DNA of 64,000 nt from the NCBI RefSeq assembly GCF_003112435.1, contig NZ_BDOQ01000008.1:1-64000 (forward strand). Direction: 5' to 3'. Position 1 is the first letter of the stretch. Every line of letters begins with the position of its first letter. The notes below the pieces were generated by a model. That model was given only the letters and a program-made list of their open reading frames with translations. It was not told the origin of the DNA and did no database searches. A program made the position numbers and the translations under genes. Positions 48,220-56,504 of this stretch are shown piece after piece. Source of the DNA: Novimethylophilus kurashikiensis. GTDB taxonomy: Bacteria > Pseudomonadota > Gammaproteobacteria > Burkholderiales > Methylophilaceae.

Positions 48220-48849
48220 TCAGGCATCCCAGCGTTTATCGGCCATGGCCAGCACCAACTGCTGCTGAATCCCGGTCACACCTTGGTAATAGCGGTCGTT
48301 TTGGTACCGTGTCCCGTTGTAGCGCATCAAGGCATATCGAACATCGCCTTTTTCGCGGTCGAGATATTCCCGAACCACGCGCGCGCCGATGAAAATATTC
48401 TCAGACAGGGTCGTTTTATGGACGCCTCCTTCGAACTTTTCAGCATGCCACTTGCCGGTCACCTGCATGATGCCGTAGGGCCGCATCGGGTCATCCCCGC
48501 CGTCTGGATTACCGATTTGGCGGAATGATGATTCCTTGCCTGCGACAGCCAGCAACATCACCGGGTCAACCTTGTAAACCGCAGCTGCGATATAACTGGT
48601 CTGGACCATCTGGACTGCCTCGCGAGCAGGAACTTTCCAGTGTGCCGCGATGTACCGCGCGACACGCCGCTCCTTGGCGTCAATGGCCTGGCATTGTGAA
48701 ACCATCATAGCCGGCTGCGGATACTGCGCATTAATCACGCTCAAAGCAGCCTGCCCTAGCCAACCCAAACCTGTAACAGCCGAGGTAAACGCGGTAACTA
48801 ACCCTACAAATACGGCGACCTGACTCGCCTTGCTTTGCGATGCTTGCAT
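48220..48849 (-). CDS. SLT-type lytic transglycosylase, 209 aa
   Basis: An N-terminal hydrophobic helix (about 10-38) is followed by the SLT domain (about 90-200): VDPVMLLAVAGKESSF with the catalytic Glu (about 107), PYGIMQVTGKWH and DVRYALMRYNG. It cuts peptidoglycan strands and would make room for the conjugation channel. TCAGGAGGAAATATT precedes the ATG and a CCCTATAC element lies 47 bases upstream. Specialised enzymes of this type are common on conjugative plasmids. Confidence 0.85.
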   Translation of the reverse strand: MQASQSKASQVAVFVGLVTAFTSAVTGLGWLGQAALSVINAQYPQPAMMVSQCQAIDAKERRVARYIAAHWKVPAREAVQMVQTSYIAAAVYKVDPVMLLAVAGKESSFRQIGNPDGGDDPMRPYGIMQVTGKWHAEKFEGGVHKTTLSENIFIGARVVREYLDREKGDVRYALMRYNGTRYQNDRYYQGVTGIQQQLVLAMADKRWDA

Positions 48850-48940
48850 AATATTTCCTCCTGATTGATATAAATCACGAGCTAAAGCTCAAAGAGGTAT
48901 AGGGAGCCGCGTTAGCTGCCTGAGGGTATGTGCCCAAATA

Positions 48941-48964
48941 AAAGCAGCCCTCAATGAGGGCTGC
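48941..48964 (-). terminator. Rho-independent terminator
   Basis: GCAGCCCTCA pairs with TGAGGGCTGC and TTTTATTT follows on the minus strand. It ends the 216-aa gene. Confidence 0.85.
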
Positions 48965-48970
48965 GGAGTG

Positions 48971-49621
48971 CTAGGCTGCTTCTTTCATTTCACTACTTAT
49001 CTTGGGATTGAGTTTTGCCCATTCTTCCCTGGTTAACGTCATGCGCTTTGCGGGATGTCGGCTTGGACGGCTGAACTCCCAATCACGTGAGCGTAAGCTG
49101 GTCATGTAGTCACTTGAGCGATACCGGCAAATAGTAATGGTGTCATTGCTCATTGACGTGCAGTGCCAAACTTGGAAGCCTTGGTACATTACCAATCCGG
49201 TGTCCTCATCATCTTTAGAGGCTGGCAACAAAAGTTGCAAACCAACCGCTATTCGATGATTGTTCATCACTTCCAGGTCGCGCCCATGGTGTCCGTAGGA
49301 TGGGCGCTGGATAACTGCACGCGAAGCTTTCCATGGTTTCTGGCTGTAGTAGGTTTCCCACATCCGAGCGTACGTTCCTCCCGCCACCACAGCTTTGCTG
49401 TAGTAATCGAGTGGCCTGAAAACGCCAACTGAGGTTTGGATACCCAGCCGTCTTAGCTCCGCCCCATCGTTCTTGTCGAACGGAAAGCGTAGCCGGATGG
49501 CTTTCTCCATGATGTCGCACATACCGAAAATACGCTCACGGTCACCCAGTGTGCGAGGCATCGCCTCCGCAGCTGTCTGAATAAACGCCAACCCACCCGA
49601 TACTTTCATTTTTGTAGCCAT
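48971..49621 (-). CDS. Hypothetical protein, 216 aa
   Basis: This protein is unrecognised. It is soluble and basic, rich in aromatic residues. AGAGGAAACAATA precedes the ATG; a GCCCTATAC element lies 42 bases before it (49664-49672). It is a single-gene unit with its own terminator. Confidence 0.55.
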   Translation of the reverse strand: MATKMKVSGGLAFIQTAAEAMPRTLGDRERIFGMCDIMEKAIRLRFPFDKNDGAELRRLGIQTSVGVFRPLDYYSKAVVAGGTYARMWETYYSQKPWKASRAVIQRPSYGHHGRDLEVMNNHRIAVGLQLLLPASKDDEDTGLVMYQGFQVWHCTSMSNDTITICRYRSSDYMTSLRSRDWEFSRPSRHPAKRMTLTREEWAKLNPKISSEMKEAA

Positions 49622-49703
49622 TATTGTTTCCTCTTTAAAAAATTGACCAAGTGATACCTATAGGTATAGGGCGGATGGCATTCATTGGCCGTAGGTTGCG
49701 AAC

Positions 49704-50843
49704 CTAGGCTTGGTATCTCACGTCATGAGCTTCGGATTCCAGCGGCACCTCCCATCGATGCAGCATCTTGTCGATGGCCGCATTGGTAAGGGTCGTATCT
49801 CGCTTGTTATTCCGCTGCTTGATGGTGTGTTCTGGGCTCTCCAGGTACACGATAGTGACCTCTGCTCCATAGGCCAACAGCAGGTCGAGGCACTTGGTCC
49901 GCATCAAATGGCTGATATTGGTGGCGTTCCAGATAAACGACGCCTTCTTGCGGAGCAATTCCTTGGCCCGGTCGACAGCAAGATGCACCGCTGCGCCCGC
50001 TGACGTTCCATGCTTGAGTCCAAGCTCTTCACGCGCATCATCGAATGAAATCACGGGCAAGCCACCGCCATACTTGTCCACCCAGGTGTTCTTGCCAGAT
50101 GCCGGAAGGCCCGCCAGTACAGTCACCAGCGACCCAGGCTCCTGATGGAAAGGGTAGTCGGGCGCAATACCTCCACTGGTGCGGAAGTAGGTGAGGCGGG
50201 TGTGTGGGTCAGGAAAGGCCCGCGGTGACTCGAAGCAGCCTTCTTCCATTGCCAACTCACGGAAGAGCTCGATGTTCACCAGAACGTCAGCGTTGTCATC
50301 GCAAACCCGGCCAAGGATGTCCGCTTCGGCGACGGCCGCAAGCTCGAGGAGATTCACCTCCCAAGAGAGCTTACGCACAATGAACTCTGCAGAATCCCCT
50401 GACCGGGAACCCTTAATGGCGAAGAATGGCGTCTGGTGCTGCAAAATGATGCGGCAAATTCGTTCCCGCAGGGTAAAGGGCACCCCGGCTCGCCAGAGCA
50501 GGATGCGTGTGTCTACGGCGCCACGCTTCGAGTGGCCCGGGCTTCGAATGCGGCCATGCTCGTCAGTGATGGTGCAGGACCACTTAGCGATATCGTGGAG
50601 CAGCGCCGCGTAAAACAGCACAAATCGGCGGTCAGCATCAGCCTCCTGGTAGGGCTTTAAGGTCACCAACGCCTCACACACCATTTGAGTGTGGATGAGG
50701 ACGTTACCCTCGGCATGGAACACAGGGTCTTGCGGGACAACCGACAACGCGGCCACGTCAGGCAGCATGGGAAGCAATGAGCCCCAGGCAATCTGACCAT
50801 TGGGCGCAGGAACCGCCTGGCGAAGTGCGTCGTAAGTTAACAT
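49704..50843 (-). CDS. HD-domain and P-loop kinase fusion, 379 aa
   Basis: The N-terminal half is an HD phosphohydrolase-type domain: HAEGNVLIHTQMV, then FYAALLHDIAKW with the HD pair (about 84), SPGHSKRGA and ICRIILQHQ, similar to the HD part of tRNA nucleotidyltransferases. The C-terminal 140 residues form a polynucleotide-kinase-like P-loop domain with VLAGLPASGKNTW (about 245-257), VISFDDAREELG and IWNATNISHLMR. The pair suggests end-processing of RNA or DNA (phosphate removal and transfer). AAGGACAATATC precedes the ATG. Confidence 0.78.
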   Translation of the reverse strand: MLTYDALRQAVPAPNGQIAWGSLLPMLPDVAALSVVPQDPVFHAEGNVLIHTQMVCEALVTLKPYQEADADRRFVLFYAALLHDIAKWSCTITDEHGRIRSPGHSKRGAVDTRILLWRAGVPFTLRERICRIILQHQTPFFAIKGSRSGDSAEFIVRKLSWEVNLLELAAVAEADILGRVCDDNADVLVNIELFRELAMEEGCFESPRAFPDPHTRLTYFRTSGGIAPDYPFHQEPGSLVTVLAGLPASGKNTWVDKYGGGLPVISFDDAREELGLKHGTSAGAAVHLAVDRAKELLRKKASFIWNATNISHLMRTKCLDLLLAYGAEVTIVYLESPEHTIKQRNNKRDTTLTNAAIDKMLHRWEVPLESEAHDVRYQA

Positions 50844-50908
50844 GATATTGTCCTTAGATTTGATTAACTATATCCAAATAACCCACTAAAAGCAACATAT
50901 TTGTTAAC

Positions 50909-51316
50909 TTAACTTTGGTGGCGCAATAGCTTCCAGTACACGCCGCCCTTGGTTAGCGCTTTGATAGTGCCGGTGTCCTCCGCTAACGGCCCCGGTATCC
51001 GGAATCCGTCCGGTTGTATGAGGTTTCCCCATTTGTCATAGGTGAGCGCCGGTTCAAAACCATCCGGAAGTACGAGGGCGTTGTGTCCACAGGCCTTACG
51101 CACATCCTCAACCGAAACCTCGGTGGTTTCACACCTCCAATGGCAAGCGTCGCACACCGGAGCGCCATTACTCAGGCGATATCCACCGTCAGCAAACAGC
51201 TTGCGGTCTAGGATATGGTGCGCTGCCGTCGCTGGTGCGGAGCATAGGCAGCACTTTCCTCGAAGTAGCTTCAGTACCTGGACTTCAAAATCCTTGCGAG
51301 ACAACAACGGGTCCAT
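50909..51316 (-). CDS. HNH nuclease-like protein, 135 aa
   Basis: Two Cys pairs (CCLC near 22-25 and CDACH near 54-58) enclose TAAHHILDRKLFADGGYRLSN, giving the Cys-HH-N-Cys-H layout of HNH endonucleases. The C-terminal half is unassigned (LPDGFEPALTYDKWGNLIQP). CTGGAGCGCGAT precedes the ATG. It lies between the HD-kinase and the recombination genes and could be a nicking or repair enzyme. Confidence 0.68.
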   Translation of the reverse strand: MDPLLSRKDFEVQVLKLLRGKCCLCSAPATAAHHILDRKLFADGGYRLSNGAPVCDACHWRCETTEVSVEDVRKACGHNALVLPDGFEPALTYDKWGNLIQPDGFRIPGPLAEDTGTIKALTKGGVYWKLLRHQS

Positions 51317-51335
51317 ATCGCGCTCCAGAAATAGG

Positions 51336-51365
51336 AAAAAGCGCCCAGATAAACTGGACGCTTTT
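51336..51365 (-). terminator. Rho-independent terminator
   Basis: GCGTCCAG pairs with CTGGGCGC around a five-base loop, flanked by AAAA and TTTTT on the minus strand. It ends the Sak3-type gene. Confidence 0.8.
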
Positions 51366-51382
51366 GAGGAGAGACTACTTAA

Positions 51383-52921
51383 TTACTGCTCGATTGCAGC
51401 CAGGAGCAAGTCCATGGTTTCAGCAGGTACACCGCCAAGCTTAGCAAGACGCATCACGTCACCACTATTGGCAGCGACACCAGCGTCAACCAGCAAAGTC
51501 ACAGCGTTCAGCAGGCCATCGTCGCTAACGGCCAAACCAGCCTTGAGGGCAGTTGCCGTCAGCTTGCCGGCGACAACATCACGACCATCCGCAGCAACGA
51601 AGTCCATCGCCTTGTAGGTTTTGATTTCGCCCAGCAGGTTCACGATGTCGTCCTCAGCAGTGCAGGCTGCAGCTGCCGGAACCAGTACACCAAAGCAAAC
51701 CGGCTTTTCTTCTGCCGTGTACTTTGCGCTACCGTTCAAGTCGCTAAACAGCTTGATGATACCGGGGGTACCGTCAGCAGCACGGCGCTTTTGCAGCACA
51801 CCCTTGAAGCGAGTGACGCAATCCGCAACAGCGTTATCACCAGCAGGAGCCGGTGTTTCCGTAGCTTGAGCGGCTGCTTCGGCCGGTGCAGGCGTTTCAA
51901 CAGGCGCAGTGGCAGTCGCAGCACTTTCAGTAGCAGCCGCTTCAGGGGCGGGCGTTTCAACCTTGGTTTCTTCAACCTTGGGTTCAACAGCCGTTTCCTT
52001 GGCAGCAGTTTCCGGCGCCGGAGTTTCAGCAGGAGCAGGGGTTTCAGCCTTGGCGTTAGACTTCTTGCCGCCCTTGCCACCATCCTTGCCTTCACTGAAC
52101 TTCTGGCCATCATCGACCTTCGCCTTCGACTTATTGCCGAACTCGTCGTTCGCGTAAACGCTGAGCCCGTAACCGGTGTTGAACGCGATGCACTTGGTCA
52201 GCGCACGCATCACTGCCTTGTTCCAGTCGAACGTCGTAACCTTGGCAGCCGGAATCGGGTTAAATGCAGCATCCATCACTGGAAGCGACAGGCGCTGGCT
52301 CTTACCCTTGTACACGGTGTCAACGTCAACCATCACGCCACCCATCACGGTACGGAAAGGCAAGCCATTCCATTCCACGACGGACCAGCTGAAGGACGGG
52401 TCGGTAATGCGGCACGCAGCAATAGCCACGTTCCACTCGACGTACGGCGCACCACCTTCGTTCAGCGTGGCAACCACGGCCTGAACATCAGGAAGGTTGG
52501 ACGTCGGCTCGATGCCCAGCATTTTGGCGGCAGCAACACCGTCGCCATCGCAGCCGAGATATAGAGACAGGCCGTCACCATATACCGCAGCAATTGCCTT
52601 CACCAGACAGCGTTGACGACTGTTGTTCACATCCGTCAGCGTCATCTTGCTGGAATCGATTGCGCGATTTTCCTGGTCCATCACCGGAAGCCACATGCGC
52701 TGAGGCTTGAGGTCAGCACCAGGAATGACCAAATCGACCGCAACCAGGGCACCGTTCAAGCAGTCCAGCTGGGGCTTACCGTCAAAGTCGACGAATTCGA
52801 CATTGGGGCGGCCGGCGAGACGCATGGCAGTAGCAGCGCTGAGGTACGACAGGCCAGCCTTGTTGGCAATTTCGGACTTATCGATAACCGCAGACATTGC
52901 ATCATAGAAAGACTTATTCAT
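51383..52921 (-). CDS. Sak3/DUF1071-like single-strand annealing protein with two tandem domains, 512 aa
   Basis: Two copies of a DUF1071 (Sak3)-like domain are visible. The first (about 15-125) has LSYLSAATAMRLAG, DFDGKPQLDC, QRMWLPVMDQENRAI and NSRQRCLVKAIAA; the second (about 172-290) has PYVEWNVAIAACRI, VEWNGLPFRTV, QRLSLPVMDAAFNPI and DWNKAVMRALTKCIA. A linker of Ala, Pro, Glu and Thr (about 295-375) joins them to a helical C-terminal domain (about 378-512). The protein should anneal single strands during recombination. GGAGGAAACA precedes ATG 52921. Exonuclease and SSB genes lie nearby. Confidence 0.72.
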   Translation of the reverse strand: MNKSFYDAMSAVIDKSEIANKAGLSYLSAATAMRLAGRPNVEFVDFDGKPQLDCLNGALVAVDLVIPGADLKPQRMWLPVMDQENRAIDSSKMTLTDVNNSRQRCLVKAIAAVYGDGLSLYLGCDGDGVAAAKMLGIEPTSNLPDVQAVVATLNEGGAPYVEWNVAIAACRITDPSFSWSVVEWNGLPFRTVMGGVMVDVDTVYKGKSQRLSLPVMDAAFNPIPAAKVTTFDWNKAVMRALTKCIAFNTGYGLSVYANDEFGNKSKAKVDDGQKFSEGKDGGKGGKKSNAKAETPAPAETPAPETAAKETAVEPKVEETKVETPAPEAAATESAATATAPVETPAPAEAAAQATETPAPAGDNAVADCVTRFKGVLQKRRAADGTPGIIKLFSDLNGSAKYTAEEKPVCFGVLVPAAAACTAEDDIVNLLGEIKTYKAMDFVAADGRDVVAGKLTATALKAGLAVSDDGLLNAVTLLVDAGVAANSGDVMRLAKLGGVPAETMDLLLAAIEQ

Positions 52922-52987
52922 TGTTTCCTCCAGAAAGTTAACGTAGCCAGAAAATGGGATGTCCATCGACTACAATAGCGTATAGCA

Positions 52988-53016
52988 ACTATAGCACGTA
53001 AACACAATAACGTCAA
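52988..53016 (-). promoter_or_regulatory. Sigma-70 promoter of the Sak3-type gene
   Basis: On the minus strand TTGACG (53016-53011) and TATAGT (52993-52988) are 17 bases apart. The GCTATACG copy of the shared element falls at the expected transcript start. Confidence 0.8.
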
Positions 53017-53090
53017 TTGATTGTTATACTGATTGCGGCAATCTATTTTGTTAACAATCTGTGAGCGTCAGCTCTATGAAAGGAAAAATT

Positions 53091-53324
53091 ATGAACATCA
53101 ATCAGATGAAGTTGGATGTCATCATTAAGCGCCAACGGCTCGCGGCCAATGAGTTGAATGTTGACTACTTGATAGCGATGGCGATTGAAGCCGAGGCGCG
53201 TGCAAACGACCTCGGACCCTTCGACCGCGCATACAATCGCTTCAAGCAACAACAGTTGGATTTCGAGCAGGCAGCTGCCTGTCTTGAATTGCTCAATACA
53301 ACATCACCGGCAATGGCTGCCTAA
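53091..53324 (+). CDS. Hypothetical protein, 77 aa
   Basis: This small helical protein is unrecognised; its charge and Ala-rich helices suggest a small dimeric bundle. AAAGGAAAAATT precedes ATG 53091. A TGTTATACT (53023-53030) upstream is an extended -10 promoter that diverges from the Sak3-type promoter. A terminator follows. Confidence 0.55.
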   Translation: MNINQMKLDVIIKRQRLAANELNVDYLIAMAIEAEARANDLGPFDRAYNRFKQQQLDFEQAAACLELLNTTSPAMAA

Positions 53325-53335
53325 TAGCCTATCTC

Positions 53336-53363
53336 ATGCCTCTCCTTGCGAGAGGCATTTTAT
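53336..53363 (+). terminator. Rho-independent terminator
   Basis: ATGCCTCTC pairs with GAGAGGCAT and TTTATT follows. It ends the 77-aa gene. Confidence 0.8.
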
Positions 53364-53698
53364 TGCGAATCTGCCCCGTTTTCCTTGGTGGTAGCGTGGA
53401 TGAGTTCTGCTAGTGCATCCACTTCTACGGTCCAGTAGGTATGGGACAGGGGTACATCTGGCTTGAGTGGGTCCATCCTGGCACGGTCACCAAGTCCTAC
53501 CAGGAGCTGGCGGGCAACGCTTACGCGGCCAGCAAGCCCGAGCTTTTGAGCAAACTCCTCCGTGGTAATGCGAGTGGAGGTTGAGGCACAGAATCGCGTA
53601 TAAGCCTGCTCAATTATCGAGGCAAATTCTTGCTTATTTCCCACCTCGGAGGATTGCACCATAGTCAGGAGTAAATCCTTGTAGCGCTCAACTGTCAT
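53360..53698 (-). CDS. Hypothetical protein, 112 aa
   Basis: The protein is helical with a possible helix-turn-helix (TEEFAQKLGLAGRVSVARQLL, about 58-78), so a small regulator is possible. ATTGGAGTTGT precedes ATG 53698. It converges on the terminator of the 77-aa gene. The family is not recognised. Confidence 0.5.
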   Translation of the reverse strand: MTVERYKDLLLTMVQSSEVGNKQEFASIIEQAYTRFCASTSTRITTEEFAQKLGLAGRVSVARQLLVGLGDRARMDPLKPDVPLSHTYWTVEVDALAELIHATTKENGADSQ

Positions 53699-53787
53699 AC
53701 AACTCCAATCATCAAAAGACAACTCTAATGTTCAATTAATTGCCAAATTTGGTCAATGAATTGATGATTTTTCTCAACTAGGCCTAT

Positions 53788-54384
53788 GTGACCTATCAAG
53801 CGATTCCTTCTCCTATTCATCAGGGTTATCATTCGTCCTTTATAACTGCGTGTGGGATTAGTATGGGGATTTCTGTTACTTACGGGGAGCCGGATGACGA
53901 GTGGGATTTTACCGATGCGCCAAAGTGGACAAAGGTTGAGGTTGATAGCCTTCTGGAAGCAGTTCAGCTAAAGACTAGCCTGGAGGAGCGGGGCATTTTC
54001 AATATACAAATCAGAAATGAGAATAATGATTCATTTGTTGGAAAGGAGGCATTAAAGGCAAAGTTAACCATTGAAATTTCATTTTCAAGCGAGGATGACG
54101 CGCAGACCGCTATTGCCGCCATATCTAGCGATTTAGAGAAAAACTTGATTGAGTTGGCGAAGGCATCTTATCCCGATACGCTCTACAATTTCAGTATCAA
54201 AGATGAAATTATCCCTGACCCCCTTAATACTGCGGAAATGGTTGCCTTTATAAAGCAGAGGCTATCTGCTGGTGATATTCCGAAAGCTGATATTCCATTG
54301 AAGCTGATTCAATATGGACTAATTGAACCAACTACCTTCATTAATAAACTGCGAGAGTGGATGATTGTCTCGCAAGGTATTTAG
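53788..54384 (+). CDS. Hypothetical protein, 198 aa, AT-rich
   Basis: This protein is unrecognised. It is acidic, with a likely beta-alpha-beta region (AKLTIEISFSSEDDAQTAIAAI). Codon use is richer in A and T than in neighbouring genes, a hint of separate origin. The start is uncertain: GTG 53788 has a weak AGGCC site; ATG 53863 with GGGATTAG is the alternative. A terminator follows the stop. Confidence 0.5.
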   Translation: MTYQAIPSPIHQGYHSSFITACGISMGISVTYGEPDDEWDFTDAPKWTKVEVDSLLEAVQLKTSLEERGIFNIQIRNENNDSFVGKEALKAKLTIEISFSSEDDAQTAIAAISSDLEKNLIELAKASYPDTLYNFSIKDEIIPDPLNTAEMVAFIKQRLSAGDIPKADIPLKLIQYGLIEPTTFINKLREWMIVSQGI

Positions 54385-54390
54385 CACATA

Positions 54391-54416
54391 AAAACAGCCC
54401 GAATGAATCGGGCTGT
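54391..54416. terminator. Bidirectional terminator
   Basis: ACAGCCCGA pairs with TCGGGCTGT; T-rich sequence on the minus strand makes it strongest for the leftward gene at 54429. Confidence 0.75.
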
Positions 54417-54428
54417 CAGAGACAACGA

Positions 54429-55259
54429 TTAAGCAGCTTTCTTGTCAGGCGCCTGAATAGCCATCTGGACTTGTTGCAGCAGCGTTTCCATCAGTTCGAT
54501 GGTCGGCTTCTGCACAAAGGCGACACCCTTGGGCGGATATCCGTTTTGGGTCTTGCCGTTGGCCTTCAATTCCAGGTTATGGTTGACGAAGCGACCGAGC
54601 TTTTCGACTTCCTTGCCGGCACGCTTGTTTTTGGCGATTGCGCCATCCACCGCTTCAACCGTCAGGTCAAAAGTCTGGCCGACACGCAGGTCAGTGCCGA
54701 GCACCGCATGCAGCAGCTTGAATCCGAGGTTGAAGCTAGCTTCGAATCGGATGCAAACCGGGCTGCCATCTGGACGCGTAGCATGCAGGAGGATTTTCTC
54801 CTTCTGCGCACCCTTCTTGGACCAGGCGATACCGGTGAGCGTCAAACCCTTGAAGTCCTTGACCGTCTCGATGCCGTACTTGGCATAAAGCTCGGAGAGC
54901 TTCTTGGCACCTTCAACATCGAAAATGCTCGAAGTCTGCGCCAGCTTGGCCATCTTGCGGTCGGTACGAATCATGTCGATAACGTACTGAGCCTCGACGA
55001 TGGTCTTGCCGTCAGCGTTCTTGCGGAAGAAGTCGGCTTCCTCGGCGTCGAGGTCGATTTCTTCGCCGGCTTCGATGCGGCTTTCCATGAACGCTTTGCG
55101 TCGTGGCCAAGCCTTGCTCATCACATCGAGGCCTTCGTCGAGCAGGTCGCGCTCTTCACGGTCACCGTCTTCGCTCAGCGCGAGTTCGGAGGAGCCGTTG
55201 ACCATACAACCCAACACCTTCTCGTAGTTGTAAATGGCAATCCGTTGTTTAGATTCCAT
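54429..55259 (-). CDS. Hypothetical protein, 276 aa
   Basis: This soluble, charged protein is unrecognised. The first 110 residues are helical; the C-terminal half may hold a small beta domain (GLTLTGIAWSKKGAQKEKI). AAAGGAAACAGC precedes ATG 55259. A GCGCTATAC element lies 51 bases upstream (55311-55319). Its position between the Sak3-type and SSB genes suggests membership of the recombination region. Confidence 0.55.
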   Translation of the reverse strand: MESKQRIAIYNYEKVLGCMVNGSSELALSEDGDREERDLLDEGLDVMSKAWPRRKAFMESRIEAGEEIDLDAEEADFFRKNADGKTIVEAQYVIDMIRTDRKMAKLAQTSSIFDVEGAKKLSELYAKYGIETVKDFKGLTLTGIAWSKKGAQKEKILLHATRPDGSPVCIRFEASFNLGFKLLHAVLGTDLRVGQTFDLTVEAVDGAIAKNKRAGKEVEKLGRFVNHNLELKANGKTQNGYPPKGVAFVQKPTIELMETLLQQVQMAIQAPDKKAA

Positions 55260-55320
55260 GTGCTGTTTCCTTTCTTGGTTAACGAGATACAGATTTTTCC
55301 TCTGTATCCTGTATAGCGCG

Positions 55321-55536
55321 CTACACGGACTTACCGGACGGCGACTCACCGGTTGCAGCAAGCCGACGGCTAGCTTCAATGGCGCCCATTTCCAGCAAAA
55401 GGCGGATACGGTGCGCATCAAAGTGGGTCCTCTCCGCTAAGTACACGATGAGGAGGTCGCATTGCGACTTGGAGAGGAGCTCCAATTGCTCCGAATTCAA
55501 GGAGTCAAGCGTATCGCAGGCGCTATAGGTGGTCAT
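55321..55536 (-). CDS. Hypothetical protein, 71 aa
   Basis: This small helical protein is unrecognised; LNSEQLELLSKSQCDLLIVYL forms a likely amphipathic pair of helices. No strong ribosome site is seen before the ATG. It lies just after the terminator of the glycine-zipper gene. Confidence 0.4.
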   Translation of the reverse strand: MTTYSACDTLDSLNSEQLELLSKSQCDLLIVYLAERTHFDAHRIRLLLEMGAIEASRRLAATGESPSGKSV

Positions 55537-55554
55537 AGGGTTGCAGGCAAAAAT

Positions 55555-55580
55555 AAAGCCCTTCTAACCATAGAAGGGCT
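55555..55580 (-). terminator. Rho-independent terminator
   Basis: AGCCCTTCTA pairs with TAGAAGGGCT and TTATTTTT follows on the minus strand. It ends the glycine-zipper gene. Confidence 0.8.
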
Positions 55581-55597
55581 GATGTATGGAGGAGGGC

Positions 55598-56119
55598 TTA
55601 CTTGGCAGGTGCGTCAGCCGCCGCAGCCTTCATCTTGTTGCGGATAACACGGGCGGAGTCACCCTTGTAAACCACCAGAACGGCGTCGCCTTCGGCAAAC
55701 GCGCCAACCTTGTCGTCGACGGCCTGGGTCACGTTGGTGAGTTCGCCATCATCGAGCTGAATCACCAAGTCTTGCGCTTTCTGGCTGCCAGCGAAGGCGC
55801 TCACTGCCGCGCCACCCACTCCACCAATGACCGCCCCCAGGACACCACCCAGCAGGCCGCCTCGGCCGTTATTGCCCAAGCCAATTGCGCCACCCGTTGC
55901 CGCACCCGCCATCACGCCGGTGGACTTCGCAGTAGTGGATTCTTCAATCTTGGCTTCCGAGACCTGAAGCACGGTGCCCTTGGCGACCTTATTCATGGTA
56001 CGCGCCTGCCCCTTCTCGATGGACGAGGAGTTGTCATCAGAGCCTAAAATGCCGGCGTGGACAGGCAGTGCGGTCGCAATCAGGGCTGCTACGAGCAGGG
56101 AGGTCGTGGTCTTATTCAT
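55598..56119 (-). CDS. Glycine-zipper outer-membrane-type protein, 173 aa
   Basis: A signal peptide (about 1-22, ending VHA-G) is followed by a basic SH3-like start, then a Gly-zipper hairpin (about 68-110: GAATGGAIGLG, GGLLGGVLGAVIGGVGGAA) as in SlyB/Rick_17kDa-like proteins. The C-terminus is beta-rich (LVIQLDDGELTNVTQ). No lipobox Cys is seen, so it is probably not a lipoprotein. It may stabilise the envelope. TTTGGAGCACACTC precedes the ATG. Confidence 0.72.
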   Translation of the reverse strand: MNKTTTSLLVAALIATALPVHAGILGSDDNSSSIEKGQARTMNKVAKGTVLQVSEAKIEESTTAKSTGVMAGAATGGAIGLGNNGRGGLLGGVLGAVIGGVGGAAVSAFAGSQKAQDLVIQLDDGELTNVTQAVDDKVGAFAEGDAVLVVYKGDSARVIRNKMKAAAADAPAK

Positions 56120-56230
56120 GAGTGTGCTCCAAACAGAAGTTTGTTAAGGAATACGGGATGAACTATATCACATTTATATTGATATAGCAAGTATTAAATG
56201 GTATAGCGGCCTTAAGTAAGGGGTGAATGT

Positions 56231-56437
56231 TTACTTAACAAGGTTGGCTAATGCGTCGCGCATTGGTTGCATGCGTTTGGCGGCTATCGCCTGAGCCTCA
56301 ACAAAAACGGGGAGCGGGTTGATTGAATCGACAGGGTGGAGGCGGAGCAGCTCTTCAAGGCGCTTCATTTTATGACTGGAATGCGCACGCGCCTCATCAA
56401 AGACATTGAGGTGAAGTGGCTCATATTTTCGGGTCAT
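56231..56437 (-). CDS. Hypothetical protein, 68 aa
   Basis: This small basic helical protein is unrecognised. TGGAGCCTGCT precedes ATG 56437. It lies between the terminator of the SSB gene and the glycine-zipper gene. Confidence 0.45.
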   Translation of the reverse strand: MTRKYEPLHLNVFDEARAHSSHKMKRLEELLRLHPVDSINPLPVFVEAQAIAAKRMQPMRDALANLVK

Positions 56438-56457
56438 AGCAGGCTCCACAAAAACAA

Positions 56458-56488
56458 ACAGCTCGGGAGAGAAATTCCCGAGCTGTTA
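56458..56488 (-). terminator. Rho-independent terminator
   Basis: AACAGCTCGGGAA pairs with the TTCCCGAGCTGTT-type arm with a short asymmetric loop, and TGTTTTTG follows on the minus strand. It ends the SSB-like gene. Confidence 0.8.
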
Positions 56489-56504
56489 AGGTTAGCCGTT
56501 AGGC

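Noticed and set aside
51791-52564. A 257-codon plus-strand frame opposite the Sak3-type gene
   Set aside because: It is Arg/Ser/Phe-rich shadow sequence of the Ala/Pro/Glu linker; the minus-strand protein has recognisable domains.
54357-55316. A 319-codon plus-strand frame opposite the 276-aa gene
   Set aside because: The minus strand has AAAGGAAACAGC before its ATG and a terminator behind it; the plus frame has neither and overlaps a neighbouring gene.
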